A stretch of 64,000 nucleotides of DNA, from assembly GCA_003260075.1 (NCBI GenBank), contig QLIY01000191.1, forward strand, positions 75,440-139,439, written 5' to 3'. Shown in pieces: positions 53,967-64,000 of the stretch. Position 1 is the stretch's first letter, and each line of letters opens with the position of its first letter. The translations under genes were made by a program, and so were the position numbers. The notes beneath the pieces are model-generated. The model made no database searches and was not told the origin of the DNA. It saw only the letters and a program-made list of their open reading frames with translations. This DNA is from Phallusia mammillata. Taxonomy: Eukaryota > Chordata > Ascidiacea > Phlebobranchia > Ascidiidae.

Positions 53967-55606
53967 ATGTTGTTTAGGATATTACTTTGCGTTAGTCTGT
54001 GTCGTTTCGCAATGGCTGCATCTGCAACTACAGACACGAAATACGACGAAAAAGCTACTTACGATATGACACATTGGGGATTGCCTTCGCCTGGTGAAAT
54101 TCCTGAAATATATCGCTGCCTCAATCACAAAAACTTCAAGGAAACTGTAATTCAGAGCCGAGATACTTGGGTGATTGTATTCACAAATGGAACTCTGGGT
54201 AAGTTTTTAATGCCTAATAAAAACGAGTTTCGATTGAGAAACAGCTGCAAAACTTTAAGATGTGCTTATTAACAGTGGATAAATGACGAACGCGCTGCTA
54301 TTTAATCGTTATTAGCTGGTAAACAATCTAATTCAAATTCGGATAATTGCCTGACTGTTTTAGCTATTAATTAAGTTTACAAAATGGTCCTTGTTATTAT
54401 TAAATACTTGGTGCATTTGTGACCTAAATTGTGGGTTAGGATCTGTGGTATTTTGTTCAAATATGGTAGTGACAGTGGTGGGATTCAGCCGGTTCGCACT
54501 GGTTCTACAGAACCGTCTCACGAAATTTTATGAGATCACCGAACCGGTTAGCTTTGCTGGTTATTGTCAATATCCCCCCCCCCTTTTTGTAACAGAACCG
54601 ACTGAAAAATATGACTTTTGTGATAGAACCGTCTGACAAAAAATTGGAATCCCACCACTGGGTAGTGACATACTTTGTGTCGAACAACAAAAGTCATTCC
54701 ATTTGCTATGTGTATATTTTTAATATTTTAGATCTCTATTAACGTGCAATATGTTACCTGACACACAAAAGAGAATCTTTGCAAACAAGTTTGTTCGTAA
54801 CTGTCATCTACTTTTCAGAAACGTCTTGGAGATCTCTCGCTAACTTCTGGAAAGGCGCGATTCTCTTTGCCGAAGTCAAACAACACGGAAGCGTTATGCT
54901 AATGCGAGAGATTGGATTATCAGCTCAAATTGAGGCCAAGATTGCAGTGACGATCAACACTCAAAACATAGGTGTTGTATTTCCACACGGCGGCGAAAAA
55001 ATGAAAAGGAAGTACAAAGTATGCGAAAATACTGGGATGGCTATCAAACATGTCCTGAAGGGTCTTCCGTCTGAAGAAGTTGTACTCAGTAGTATGAAAG
55101 AACGCGAAGAATTCATGTACTTTGCGTATCTGTCCGCTACACCTCAAATCCCAGTATTTGCTATAGCCGAGTCCAAGGATGTAGGGAAACTGTTTTTAGC
55201 CTACTATCGTGTGCTAGCTTATATGTTCAAAGACTATTTTCGTTTCGCGATATTCCAAACTGATGACGACCAAGATATTTTCAAAGACATTTTCTCCGAT
55301 GGAGAGCCCATTACAAATCTCCGTGTACCCACAATGACTGCATTGATACCAAATATCAAAAACCAAGAAATAAGCTACGATTCTTTCCCGTTTGCCACCG
55401 AAATGATGGGCTCGATCGACTTCATGAGCTGTGTATACTGGTTGTATATTGTTAATGACCAATACAGACCAGATATGCCTCGTCCTACACACTCCTCATA
55501 CGAAGAAGAGGAGGCTGAAATGAAAGCCATTGCTAAGATGCTAAAGAAACGGGCAACTATGCTTAATCAGTGCAACGAAGGCGAGCTCAGAAAAGAAGAG
55601 TTGTGA
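53967..55606 (+). CDS. Thioredoxin-fold ER-type protein ending in KEEL
   Basis: Two exons, 53967-54198 and 54819-55606, join in phase 1 to give 339 residues. Residues 1-17 form a signal peptide (MLFRILLCVSLCRFAMA). Residues about 60-150 have the strand-helix order of a thioredoxin fold (DTWVIVFTNGTL, SWRSLANFWKG, then AILFAEVKQ), but no CXXC. The chain ends GELRKEEL, and KEEL is a recognised variant of the KDEL ER-retrieval signal. Together these suggest a redox-inactive PDI-like protein of the ER lumen. I do not recognise the exact family. The tail before KEEL is charged and helical (YEEEEAEMKAIAKMLKKR). A hAT MITE sits in the intron. AATAAA lies at 55687-55692. The next gene is convergent, its stop 256 bp away. 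Confidence 0.72.
54473..54660 (+). mobile_element. hAT-type MITE, CAGTGGTGGGATTC family
   Basis: A 188-bp element has CAGTGGTGGGATTC at the left and GGAATCCCACCACTG at the right. It is flanked by perfect 8-bp duplications ggtagtga (54465-54472 and 54661-54668). A short C run at about 54573-54582 interrupts it. It lies in the single intron of the KEEL-terminated gene. Confidence 0.95.
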
Positions 55607-55862
55607 AGATATGAAAACTTTACAAGCTGTACTTACACTGGTAACAAAAGCAGCTTTTTATTCAGTTACTTATTGAAACTGGTCCTAATAAACCCTCAAT
55701 CAAGCACACTTAAATGCTCTTTTTTAACATATGCAATGTTTGACACTCTTGTTTTCAAATGATTGGAACTTTTTTTAGGCTTTTGGCAAGATGAAAAATG
55801 ATTCATGATTGCATACGAGTATACTTAAGCACCAAAAAACAACCTCCTGCGCACAACATTTA

Positions 55863-58534
55863 CTATTTCTTTGCACCAATTTCCAGTGATTTGTTTGTCG
55901 CGACTTCAACTGCATCAATCAATGCTGCTCTAAATCCACCTTTGTCCAAAGCATGTAAAGCGCAGATTGTAATTCCACCGGGCGATGTTACTGCATCTTT
56001 CAGAACCCCCGGGTGTTGTTGAGTTTGTAAATACATGTTCCCTGCTCCCTGTGTGGAAATAAATACTTTTATGCTAGTTGTATTTCAATACAAAACAGTA
56101 AAAATGGGTGATTGTTTAGGACAGTGGTTTCCTAACTTTTTCTATCAGCATACCTCTTGAACATTTTTGTGTTTTTTGTGCATACCACATTAATTTGTTG
56201 TTGCTTCATAAACATGTGAAATGTGATTAAAATAGTTAATGCACAACACAGTATATAAGTTCATGCTAATTATGCTGTTTTAATGGTCAAAAAACGTAAG
56301 CTTGCAAACCAACTTAAAGATTATAATTGTTACTGGTATTGCAGTTTGGGAACTACAGGTTCAGGGAGATCATGGGAGTATGGGGATTACCACTAAAAGT
56401 AAAACTTTAAACCATAATACGATACAAAACTGCGTCCCTTAATTTCTTGACAACCAACTAGGCTAATGAACAGGACATGGAACATTTGTTAAAAAAATTG
56501 GTTATAAACACAAACTGCAGTTTTAAGGTTTAAACTTACAGCGCAAGTCTTTGCAGCCAGGGTTAAGGCAGTGGCTCTTGGCAGACCCATCTTAACACCT
56601 CCATCAGCTAATGCATCAAGGGCTGTGTAAATCTAAGAATATTAAGCAACACGTTAAATTTGCTATTATCCACAAAGTCAAACCATGGTTAGTCATGTTA
56701 GAAGCATCTTATTCGTTTCCCAATGCAAAAAAACTTATTTGATGATCATCATACTTAATACTAAAACATCCAAATTACAAATACACATATTAATACAAAT
56801 ACAACTAAACCAAACAGTTTTATTAGATCAATATTTGCTTTAGCAAACATTTATTTTCACTATTAATGTATAATAAAGCACATACATAGGCCACTCCGCA
56901 GCCACTGATGGCTTGTCCTGCGTCCATTAAGCGTTCAGGAAGCACAAGACATTCAGCACATGCAGAGAACAGCGATTTTACAGTCGCCATGTCTTCATCA
57001 GTGGAGGTTTTACTTTTGCAGTAAAGCAGGATTCCTTCTTGGACCTTGCAGGGAGTGTTAGGCACCGTTCGAATCACTCTTGCCCAGTCAAATACCTTCA
57101 AATTAAAAATATTTGACATTGTTAGGCTTTGTCACCGTGATTCCGATTAGCAAAAGTTCATTTAACAAAAAAAGCAGATTTTTTATTGCATATAGACATA
57201 GTTGACATTAAACATTACTAAAAAAATATTTTTAAATTTGGCTTGACAACAAATTGATCCCAACTAAACATTTAGCGTTTGTTTTATTTTTGTTAAAATA
57301 TGTCGAAAATAATGCATACGAGTTACATGTGTTTTGTGACTAAATTATAACATACATATAATATTAATTAGTACAGAACAATGCCTTACACATACATAAA
57401 AAAAAACGCTTAAAATACATTCATACCTTTTCTAGTGTTTCACTAACTAATCCACCAACAATTGAAATTATAAGTTGATTTTCACAGCGTTTTGGGTGAC
57501 TTTTTAATTCCTCTACTAAGACTGGAAATATCTATAAAAAAAACATAATTACATAATAAATATATAAATTTTATTTCAGAATGTCATTTTTGCCCCCCCC
57601 CCAAGCAGATTTTTTATTGCATATAGACATAGTTGACATTATTAAAAAAAATCTTTTTAATTTGGCTTGATAACAAATTGATCCCAACTAAACATTTAGT
57701 GTTTGTTTTATTTTTGTTAAAATATGTCGAAAATAATGCATAAGAGTTACATGTGTTTTGTGACTAAATCCCCCCCCCCACTAAGACTGGAAATATCTAT
57801 AAAAAAAACATAATTACATAATAAATAAATTTTATTTCAGAATGTCATTTTTAAACCTGTGGTTTTATGCAGATTAAAACAATTTCACATGTGTCCATTA
57901 TTTCCATGTTGTTGTGTGTAGTGTTCATTCCTTCAGTTTGGAAACGTTTAAATTTTCCAGCAGATGGGTTGCTGACTGAGATTTGTGATGGTTTAATCCC
58001 ACCTAAACAATAAATTGCAACAGTTTGTGGTTTTATTCTAATGACAGTTTTTTAACATTAATTATTTAATGTTCAGCAGGTAATTATGCACAGACCATTC
58101 ATTGAAGAATTTGTAATAACACACAGAAGAAATAATCACAAAAAGTTAAGATTAACAAAGGCCTATATTCTATTACACAGTATCACATAACAATGAATAT
58201 ATATAAACATTTACAATGTCATTTAAAACTGATATGGATGTCAATAGAGTAAGGTCAAACACAGAAAAAAACTTATTCTGCGCAACATACTAGTTGTTTT
58301 AAGGCTAAGCACTACTTCATATATTGAGTGATTTTGTATTATCTGGCTTTGGACAGTTACTTTTTTGACTATCTATAAAGTATCACATCAGCATCATGAA
58401 CATTACTTTAAAATCAGTTTCCAAATACTGTACATTAATATCAATGTTTACATACCTGCTTTCATTCCTACTGCAATAGCATATGCCATTTCACCACCTC
58501 CGATAAATCCAATCTTTTTCGACTGTAAATCCAT
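55863..58534 (-). CDS. PYCR3: Pyrroline-5-carboxylate reductase, PYCR3-like
   Basis: Six exons (58534-58456, 58002-57857, 57531-57427, 57095-56886, 56632-56540, 56048-55863) join in phase to give 819 nt (272 residues; human PYCR3 has 274). The enzyme makes proline from pyrroline-5-carboxylate with NAD(P)H. The N-terminus carries the Rossmann dinucleotide motif GFIGGGEMAYAIAVG at about 9-23. IVLICIKPQ and IISIVGG are the next conserved strands. VIRTVPNTPCKVQEG and DAGQAISGCGVAY (human SGSGPAY-type loop) line the active site. HPGVLKDAVTSPGGITICALHAL is the family C-terminal signature. The short length without the PYCR1/2 tail favours PYCR3. Poly-C-joined duplications disturb only an intron and one spare exon fragment near 57780. 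Confidence 0.93.
57173..57852. repeat. Duplications across poly-C, PYCR3-like gene
   Basis: The intron block 57173-57350 recurs at 57602-57769. The acceptor end of exon 57531-57427 and its intron (57518-57591) recur at 57780-57852. C runs lie at about 57592-57602 and 57770-57778. Removing one copy of each gives a normal intron-exon structure. Confidence 0.8.
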
Positions 58535-58941
58535 GGTAAATAAATGTAAAAGTTTAAGATCAAAATTTAAATATGTAGATTATAGCCTATAGCTGCAAAA
58601 TAATGTATCAGTGTTTTCACTAAAATAAACTACAAAAGTACTTAATGACAAGAATAGTGCAAATGAAATTACAGAAGACAATGTTTCAATTGCATAAAAT
58701 TACAGATGCAAAACAAATCTATTAAATACTTGCTATGAAATATGTAACATGTGCAACCTACATAACAAGGTTATTCTGGAATATTTCTAAAACGAACATC
58801 ATCAGAAAAAAAGCAAATAACTTGGATTGCAATACCTTCTAGATTTTCACATGGATTGCTCAATTTAGGCAATGATAAGCTAATAAATACATTATCTAAA
58901 ATGCTTCAAATTCAATAAGTTTCATTGCATCTGGTTGAAAC

Positions 58942-61121
58942 TCATAAAATGGGGTCAGTATCATTCCAATCTATTGTGGCTTTTGGCCATTTAGTCCGTA
59001 TACAGTGCTCAAGTGGAGGTACCAAATCACCACTTGAACAGTTATTGCTGACTGGGAACCTTGGATTAACAGTTAGTTGTATAAATTCATCTTGGTTTGC
59101 CAAACCATCATAATAAATAAGATCAAATGGCCCACTGTCTTTACTGTTGGCAACAATGCTTCTGTCAAGTGAAAACAGAATGGTAAAATGACTTTCACTG
59201 CACACAACCCAAATTGGGTACTTTGGAGTTTTGTAGTAATCCCCAATCTGACAGGAGCCATAGTGTTCGAAGAGTGACAAAAAACCAATGTCACTACGAG
59301 CATGCAGACCTTTGAGAAATGTATTCTCTTCCAGTTTAATGCCATGATCAAAAGCATTTGATGTTGCTCGGCCAGTTAATAAAAGGTTCACCATTTCCTG
59401 TGTACAATAATTATGGGCTCCCATGAGTTTTCCATTTACTTCATCCATGTCAGACCTTACCCTTCGAATGCCTCTAGACAAAATCACAGAGTACAGCAGC
59501 AACAGGCATGCTCCTTTTCCTTGAAGGTAGCACTTTATGTTTTCTTGTATGCCCCTCTGAAGATTTTCGCATGTATTAAACTGTAGCAAAGTAATATTTT
59601 CAGAAAAGTTGTCTGGTTGATATCCTGCAGATGCAATAAAATCACAACCCATTTTAGACACAGCTAAATATGCTGTTGAATTGTTGCTGGCTCTCCAGAT
59701 TATCTCAGTAATGGCTTCAACAAGGCTTTTGTTTCTTTCAAAGCTGGTTACATTTAAATCAGATACTTCAGGTTTTATGCCTGCCCCCCCCCCGTTGTCT
59801 GGTTGATATCCTGCAGATGCAATAAAATCACAACCCATTTTTGCCACAGCTAAATATGCTGTCGAATTGTCGCTAGCTCTCCATATTATCTCAGTAATGG
59901 CTTCAACAAGGCTTTTGTTTCTTTCAATGCTGGTTACATTTAAATCAGATACTTCAGGTTTTATGCCATTGTTTGCAAACAACAAATGCTTTACAACAGT
60001 AGCCTGGACAGCAGCAAGAACTCCACATGGTCCACCTTTCTGCTGGACAATGCCAAACCTCAATGTATTTGGCCTTCCATCTGTACACTCACAAAAAGTG
60101 AAGTTTTGGTTCAACCACTCTTTTGGGTAACTGCCTTTCACAGAGCCGAGCACAAGTATGCGCATTTCCTGAACAAGTTCTACATCCTTCCAGCTATAGA
60201 TTGTGTCATTTAGAGGCTCATTGTCACACAGACTTAAATCTAAAACATTTAAAGATTGAATGTTCTGTTCTGTAGACAGCTTCTTTTTTTCTTTGTATTT
60301 CGTTGTATGCTTGCTTTTCGGCATGTCCCAAGGAAAGGTTGAAGCTGGCTCTCCCCCCCCCCAGATTGAATGTTCTGTTCTGTAGACAGCTTCTTTTTTT
60401 CTTTGTATTTTGTTGTGTGTTTGCTTTTCGGCATGTCCCAAGGAAAGGTTGAAGCTGGCTCAGGAATCTCTTGCTGTTTAGCAGTGATGGCCTTTTCAGG
60501 ACTTGCAGACAACATTTCAAAAACTGAAGTAGCCTTCTTTTTGGAGGCACTACTGCTTACAGGATAAGGTTGCTTTATTCGTTGTGAACTTAAATCACCA
60601 TCAAGAATATTTCTACTTGACAAACTTGAAAATGCAAATTGTTGGTCCATTTGCATTTTTCTTGGCTTTGCTACTAGATCATCCATGTCTGCTTCCGATG
60701 ATTCAAAGTCCGTAATATCCACCGATGTCACTTCATTGAGTGTGACAGTCTCTACCGGAGTCTGTGTTTTAACAGCACTCTGTTTGTTCAACGAGTTATC
60801 AAGACTCTTATGCTGCAATTGAAAAACATTATTTGTAACACCGGACTTGTTTGAGTGAGACTGTGTCATTAATATATTCCATATGATAATTTCAAGCATA
60901 GTGCTAAGAGGATCCTCTTTGGTCTTGTTGGATTTCATCCAGCTTTCAATTTTGAGGCTTTGGGCCAGTTTTAGTCTGTTGTTAACACTGCCATCTGTTC
61001 TCGGTATCTCCTTGTCCATGAGTTGCAAAGTTCCAGAGCATTTTTTCCTGCTGAGGAATTCACGAACAACTGAAGATGCAAGGTCTTCAATATTTCTATT
61101 ATTTAAGGTTTCCATTATCAT
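58942..61121 (-). CDS. MINDY4: MINDY4-like Lys48-type deubiquitinase
   Basis: The gene is one long coding exon broken by two poly-C-joined duplications. The N-terminus (VVREFLSRKKCSGTLQLMD) matches the LisH-like start of MINDY4. The catalytic core has FGIVQQKGGPCGVLAAVQA with the active-site Cys, and SESHFTILFS with the catalytic His. The end ELCIRTKW-type segment and WNDTDPIL match the family terminus. MINDY enzymes trim Lys48-linked ubiquitin chains. As assembled, the frame shifts at 60353-60362 (110-nt repeat offset) and has 62 extra codons at 59784-59793. Subtracting both offsets leaves 1884 nt, or 628 codons including the stop (human MINDY4 is 757). A possible untranslated-exon acceptor (gctacag) lies just upstream. 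Vertebrate MINDY4 genes have many introns, so the single exon is unusual. Confidence 0.88.
59608..59968. repeat. In-frame duplication across poly-C inside the MINDY4-like exon
   Basis: The block 59608-59783 recurs at 59794-59968 with a 186-nt offset, exactly 62 codons. The copies encode the same segment with three or four residue differences (for example RASDNSTAYLAVAK against RASNNSTAYLAVSK). This looks like two alleles of one locus. Confidence 0.9.
60253..60463. repeat. Frame-shifting duplication across poly-C inside the MINDY4-like exon
   Basis: The block 60253-60352 recurs at 60363-60463, offset by 110 nt, with a C run at about 60353-60362. Because 110 is not a multiple of three, the reading frame breaks here. 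The coding sequence on both sides is otherwise intact. Confidence 0.9.
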
Positions 61122-62210
61122 TTAGGGTTTTTGCTGGCCTGTAGCAAAAGCAAAAAAAAACATGTCTTACCAGGCTTTGAACAGGAAGTAGTAAAATGAC
61201 AGACTTTTGGTCACAAAAAAACATAATAAGTGCAGCATTATAACAATATAACAAATAGTAAATAACCATTGCATACAGTTGAATTTGAATTGTACTGTTC
61301 ATAAAAACCTACACCGATTGTTACAAAGGCTGCAAATCCATGTGAGTGTTTTTTATCAAGCTACTTTTGTTACTAGTCCTTGTCTTGGACTCCTAAATAT
61401 ATTTACGTTCAAAAGCAATCTTTTCGACTTAATGACCATCCCCCCCCCCGCTTTGAACAGGAAGTAGTAAAATGACAGACTTTTGGTCACAAAAAAAACA
61501 TAACAAGTGCAGCATTATAACATATAGTAAATAACCATTGCACAGTTGAATTTGAATACGGTACTGTTCATAAAAACCAACACCGATTGTTATAAGCCTT
61601 TGTACACAAAGGTTGCAAATCCATGTGAGTGTTTTTTATCAAGCTACTTTTGTTACTAGTCCTTGTCTTGGATTCCTAAATATATTTACGTTCAAAAGCA
61701 AAGGCAATCTTTTCGACTTTATTACCATTAACAGCGCACAACAAGCGTGTTGATAACCATAGAAACACTAATATTTTTCTTTCACAACTCACGTGTGACA
61801 AATCACCGAAGCGTGACAGCAACTCGCGCATGAATGCTGCAGCTGCACATGTTATTTGCGTTTTTCGCGTCTCGGTTGGTTGTGATTGCTTGCGGTTGTT
61901 ATTGTTGATGTCATTTGTAAACTTGTAAAAGGAACACAAGTCTATTGGGTTTCAGATAGCTCATATAACACGCCTTTAAAATAACATGAGATTACTTTTT
62001 TTTAAGGCACAAAAGTATCACGAACATGAGAATGCTTTTTTCTTAGACTTTTTTCCATTAAAGTTTTGTGAGGTCAAATACATTAAAGTTTTGTTATCAA
62101 ATAAACATTTTATGTGAAAAAAAGTTTTGGCAATAATGATTTATAAGTTGTCACTTTTTTGTGTCAAAAGGTATTACAAATAAAAAATCTTACAAAACGT
62201 GAACTTCAAA
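61122..62210. promoter_or_regulatory. Divergent region, MINDY4-like / FNTB, with a duplication
   Basis: The two start codons face away from each other. The block 61170-61440 recurs at 61451-61725 with small indels across a C run at 61441-61449, so the true spacing is about 280 bp shorter. The middle (about 61730-61900) is locally richer in CG and may be the core promoter. No TATA box is evident. Confidence 0.5.
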
Positions 62211-63673
62211 ATGGACTGGTTAGAAAAAGGAGATGGTGACATGAAACTAAATGACGATGAAGGACTGGCAACATATTCCAGTATTGAACAGGTTTGTAAT
62301 TTGTATTCCCTGTGTTCAGTAAAAGGTTTTAAAAAATAACTACAGTCATTATTCATATTCACAGGAAGGTGTTGAACATAATGTCATGAAAAAGTTCAAA
62401 GATTTTGAGGAGTTAATGGACATACAGCCAGAGTAAGTGTTGAAAATCATTTCTGTCTTTCAGTACACAATGCCATTTTGTGCCATTAGAAGCACTAAAA
62501 TGTTTTTTTATGCAAAATATAATATAAGTACAATGAGTTAGTCATCGAAGAGCAAAATAAATTCCAAATGTAAAAAAATAAAAAACTTTTTATATTTGTG
62601 CCACAAACTAAACACACCAATTTAACTGTTAGCTTGTCACAAAACGACGATGTTTTGCAGAATATTTTTGACCAGAGACAGACATATAGATTATCTTCTG
62701 AAAGGACTTAACATGTTATCAAAATCCTATGAGGTATGCTTACATTTGTCACCGGAATGTCGTGCAATAATGGATTTTAAATTTTAATTATTTATGTTTT
62801 AAAGTGCTTGGATGCAAGTCGACCCTGGTTATGTTATTGGATAGTTCACAGTCTTAATTTGTTGGAAGAAGAAATCCCTGAAGTTATGAAATCAAGGTAA
62901 CACACTTCTCTGCATTGTGTATTTTCATCTATGTTTAGCTTTTATGACAAAAACTTTACTTGCAAAAAAATTCTTTTAAAATACTAATTTAACATTTATC
63001 TGCATTTTTTACGTAAACACAAACAGTGATGTAAATATATCTATTGGTAAATTCCCCAAACGTTTGTGCTTCCACCAAGTCTGCTGTATTGGTGTGTACC
63101 AGTAGATTCAATGCTTGAATGTCTTGTGTTGACCAAAAAACAGCTTTTAGTTGTGCTGTAAAGTAAATACAAAGTAGGCCAGGCGTTTCAGGTCAAGTTT
63201 GCCAAAGTTTGACTAAAACATGCTTGATGCAGGCCTGACTTTATTATTTGCCAACTTTCAGTCCATATTAAGGTTTTGTTTTAAAACTGAAATTTTCCCC
63301 CCCCCCCTAAAACATGCTTGATGCAGGCCTGACTTTATTATTTGCCAACTTTCAATCCATATTAAGGTTTTGTTTTAAAACTGGGCTGGGTTTCAGCTTG
63401 TACTATGGGGTTAAGGTCCACGTATAATTATAACCCAGATTCAAATGATTTTTTACCACTTCTGTGCGCAATTGGCATTGGTTCAAACAGCCAAATCTTA
63501 TACATTAAAGTTATGTGATTTCATAGAATTTGCAAGTTTCTTGACAAGTGTCAACACCCCAAAGGTGGTTTTGGTGGTGGACCTGGACAAATTGCTCATC
63601 TTGCACCCACATATGCTGCTGTCAATTGTCTTAGTTGCTTACAAACTGAAGAGGCATACAACACCATCAACCG
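62211..63673 (+). CDS. FNTB: Protein farnesyltransferase beta subunit (5' part, runs off the window)
   Basis: Five phase-consistent exons are visible: 62211-62291, 62365-62432, 62661-62733, 62805-62896 and 63527-63673. They give the first 153 codons of a protein that is about 437 residues in humans. FNTB with FNTA attaches farnesyl to CaaX cysteines. Diagnostic segments are TYSSIEQ, RDRHIDYLLKGLNMLSKSYE, CLDASRPWLCYWIVHSLNLL, and the first prenyltransferase repeat ICKFLDKCQHPKGGFGGGPGQ followed by HLAPTYAAVN. These match human CLDASRPWLCYWILHSLELL and GGFGGGPGQYPHLAPTYAAVN. The acceptor of the last visible exon recurs at 63863-63957. The remaining exons lie beyond 64000. Confidence 0.95.
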
Positions 63674-64000
63674 GTATGTACACTCATATTTGATCAATAA
63701 TAATTTTTGCAATTGTAATATATGTCACATTAATAAGCAATAGATGTTATGATTTATTTGGATTCAATAGTTTTGAGAAGTTGCAAAACTGAAAAGGATA
63801 CCTAATTAACTCTTTAGAAAAAAAATCAGCATTAGAATAGCTACAAACAAATTAATGACATNTGCGCAATTGGCATTGGTTCAAACAGCCAAATCTTATA
63901 CATTAAAGTTGTGTGATTTCATAGAATTTGCAAGTTTCTTGGCAAGTGCCAACATCCGCCCCCCCCCCACATTAATAAGCAATAGATGTTATGATTTATT
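63211..64000. repeat. Duplications across poly-C and an N at the window end
   Basis: The intron block 63211-63297 recurs at 63309-63381 across a C run. The block 63467-63557, including the start of the last visible FNTB exon, recurs at about 63863-63957 directly after an N at 63862. After a further C run (63959-63968) sequence from about 63727 repeats. The assembly is unreliable from about 63700 on. Confidence 0.8.

Noticed and set aside
56123-56360. Possible hAT element starting CAGTGGTTTCC in a PYCR3-like intron
   Set aside because: The right end (agtttgggaactac) is only roughly inverse and I could not find a target duplication.

Overview
The window is nuclear DNA from a metazoan. Every gene has animal homologues and is split by short AT-rich introns with GT...AG borders (plus one probable GC...AG intron), and hAT-type MITEs are frequent. 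Gene density (about 10 genes in 64 kb), head-to-tail gene packing and very high apparent allelic divergence fit a compact invertebrate chordate such as an ascidian tunicate. That assignment is inference; no marker here proves the species.

Layout. Positions 1-6.9 kb hold no gene I can support, only repeats, local duplications and a foldback. Positions 7-20 kb and 21.8-27.7 kb (both minus strand) are two tandem paralogues of a WSCD-type protein: an N-terminal membrane anchor, two WSC modules and a C-terminal sulfotransferase domain. Copy 1 assembles into 8 phase-consistent exons (507 codons). Copy 2 has the same exons but is damaged in three places. Positions 28.1-37.8 kb (minus) hold a 20-exon vinculin/alpha-catenin-family gene with an open frame of 1146 codons. 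It lies divergent to a THAP-domain gene at 38.3-39.8 kb (plus). Then come a 113-residue single-pass membrane protein (40.8-42.6 kb, minus), a TMEM145-like seven-helix membrane protein (44.2-50.8 kb, minus) and TIMM29 (51.1-51.7 kb, minus), which is divergent to ANAPC13 (52.4-53.1 kb, plus). A thioredoxin-fold ER-type protein ending in KEEL (54.0-55.6 kb, plus) converges on a PYCR3-like pyrroline-5-carboxylate reductase (55.9-58.5 kb, minus). A MINDY4-like deubiquitinase (58.9-61.1 kb, minus) is divergent to the start of FNTB, the protein farnesyltransferase beta subunit (62.2 kb to the window end, plus, truncated).

The most striking structural signal is not a gene. More than 30 times, a run of about 8-13 G or C separates two nearly identical neighbouring copies of 50-700 bp. 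Five much longer G/C runs (37-82 nt) also occur. The paired copies differ like alleles. In the MINDY4-like gene, removing one copy of each pair leaves 628 in-frame codons. I read these as assembly joins of diverged haplotypes through poly-G sequence, not as biology. They locally break reading frames, so any gene model here must be corrected for them.

The genes are mostly housekeeping: mitochondrial import, anaphase-promoting complex, proline synthesis, prenylation, deubiquitination and adhesion. They do not form one pathway. I found no convincing new multi-gene system. The most interesting biological items are the tandem WSCD pair, the vinculin-like gene, the KEEL protein, the unidentified mitochondrial-looking microprotein, the diverse hAT MITE families with clear 8-bp target duplications, and close same-strand gene spacing that could reflect operons.
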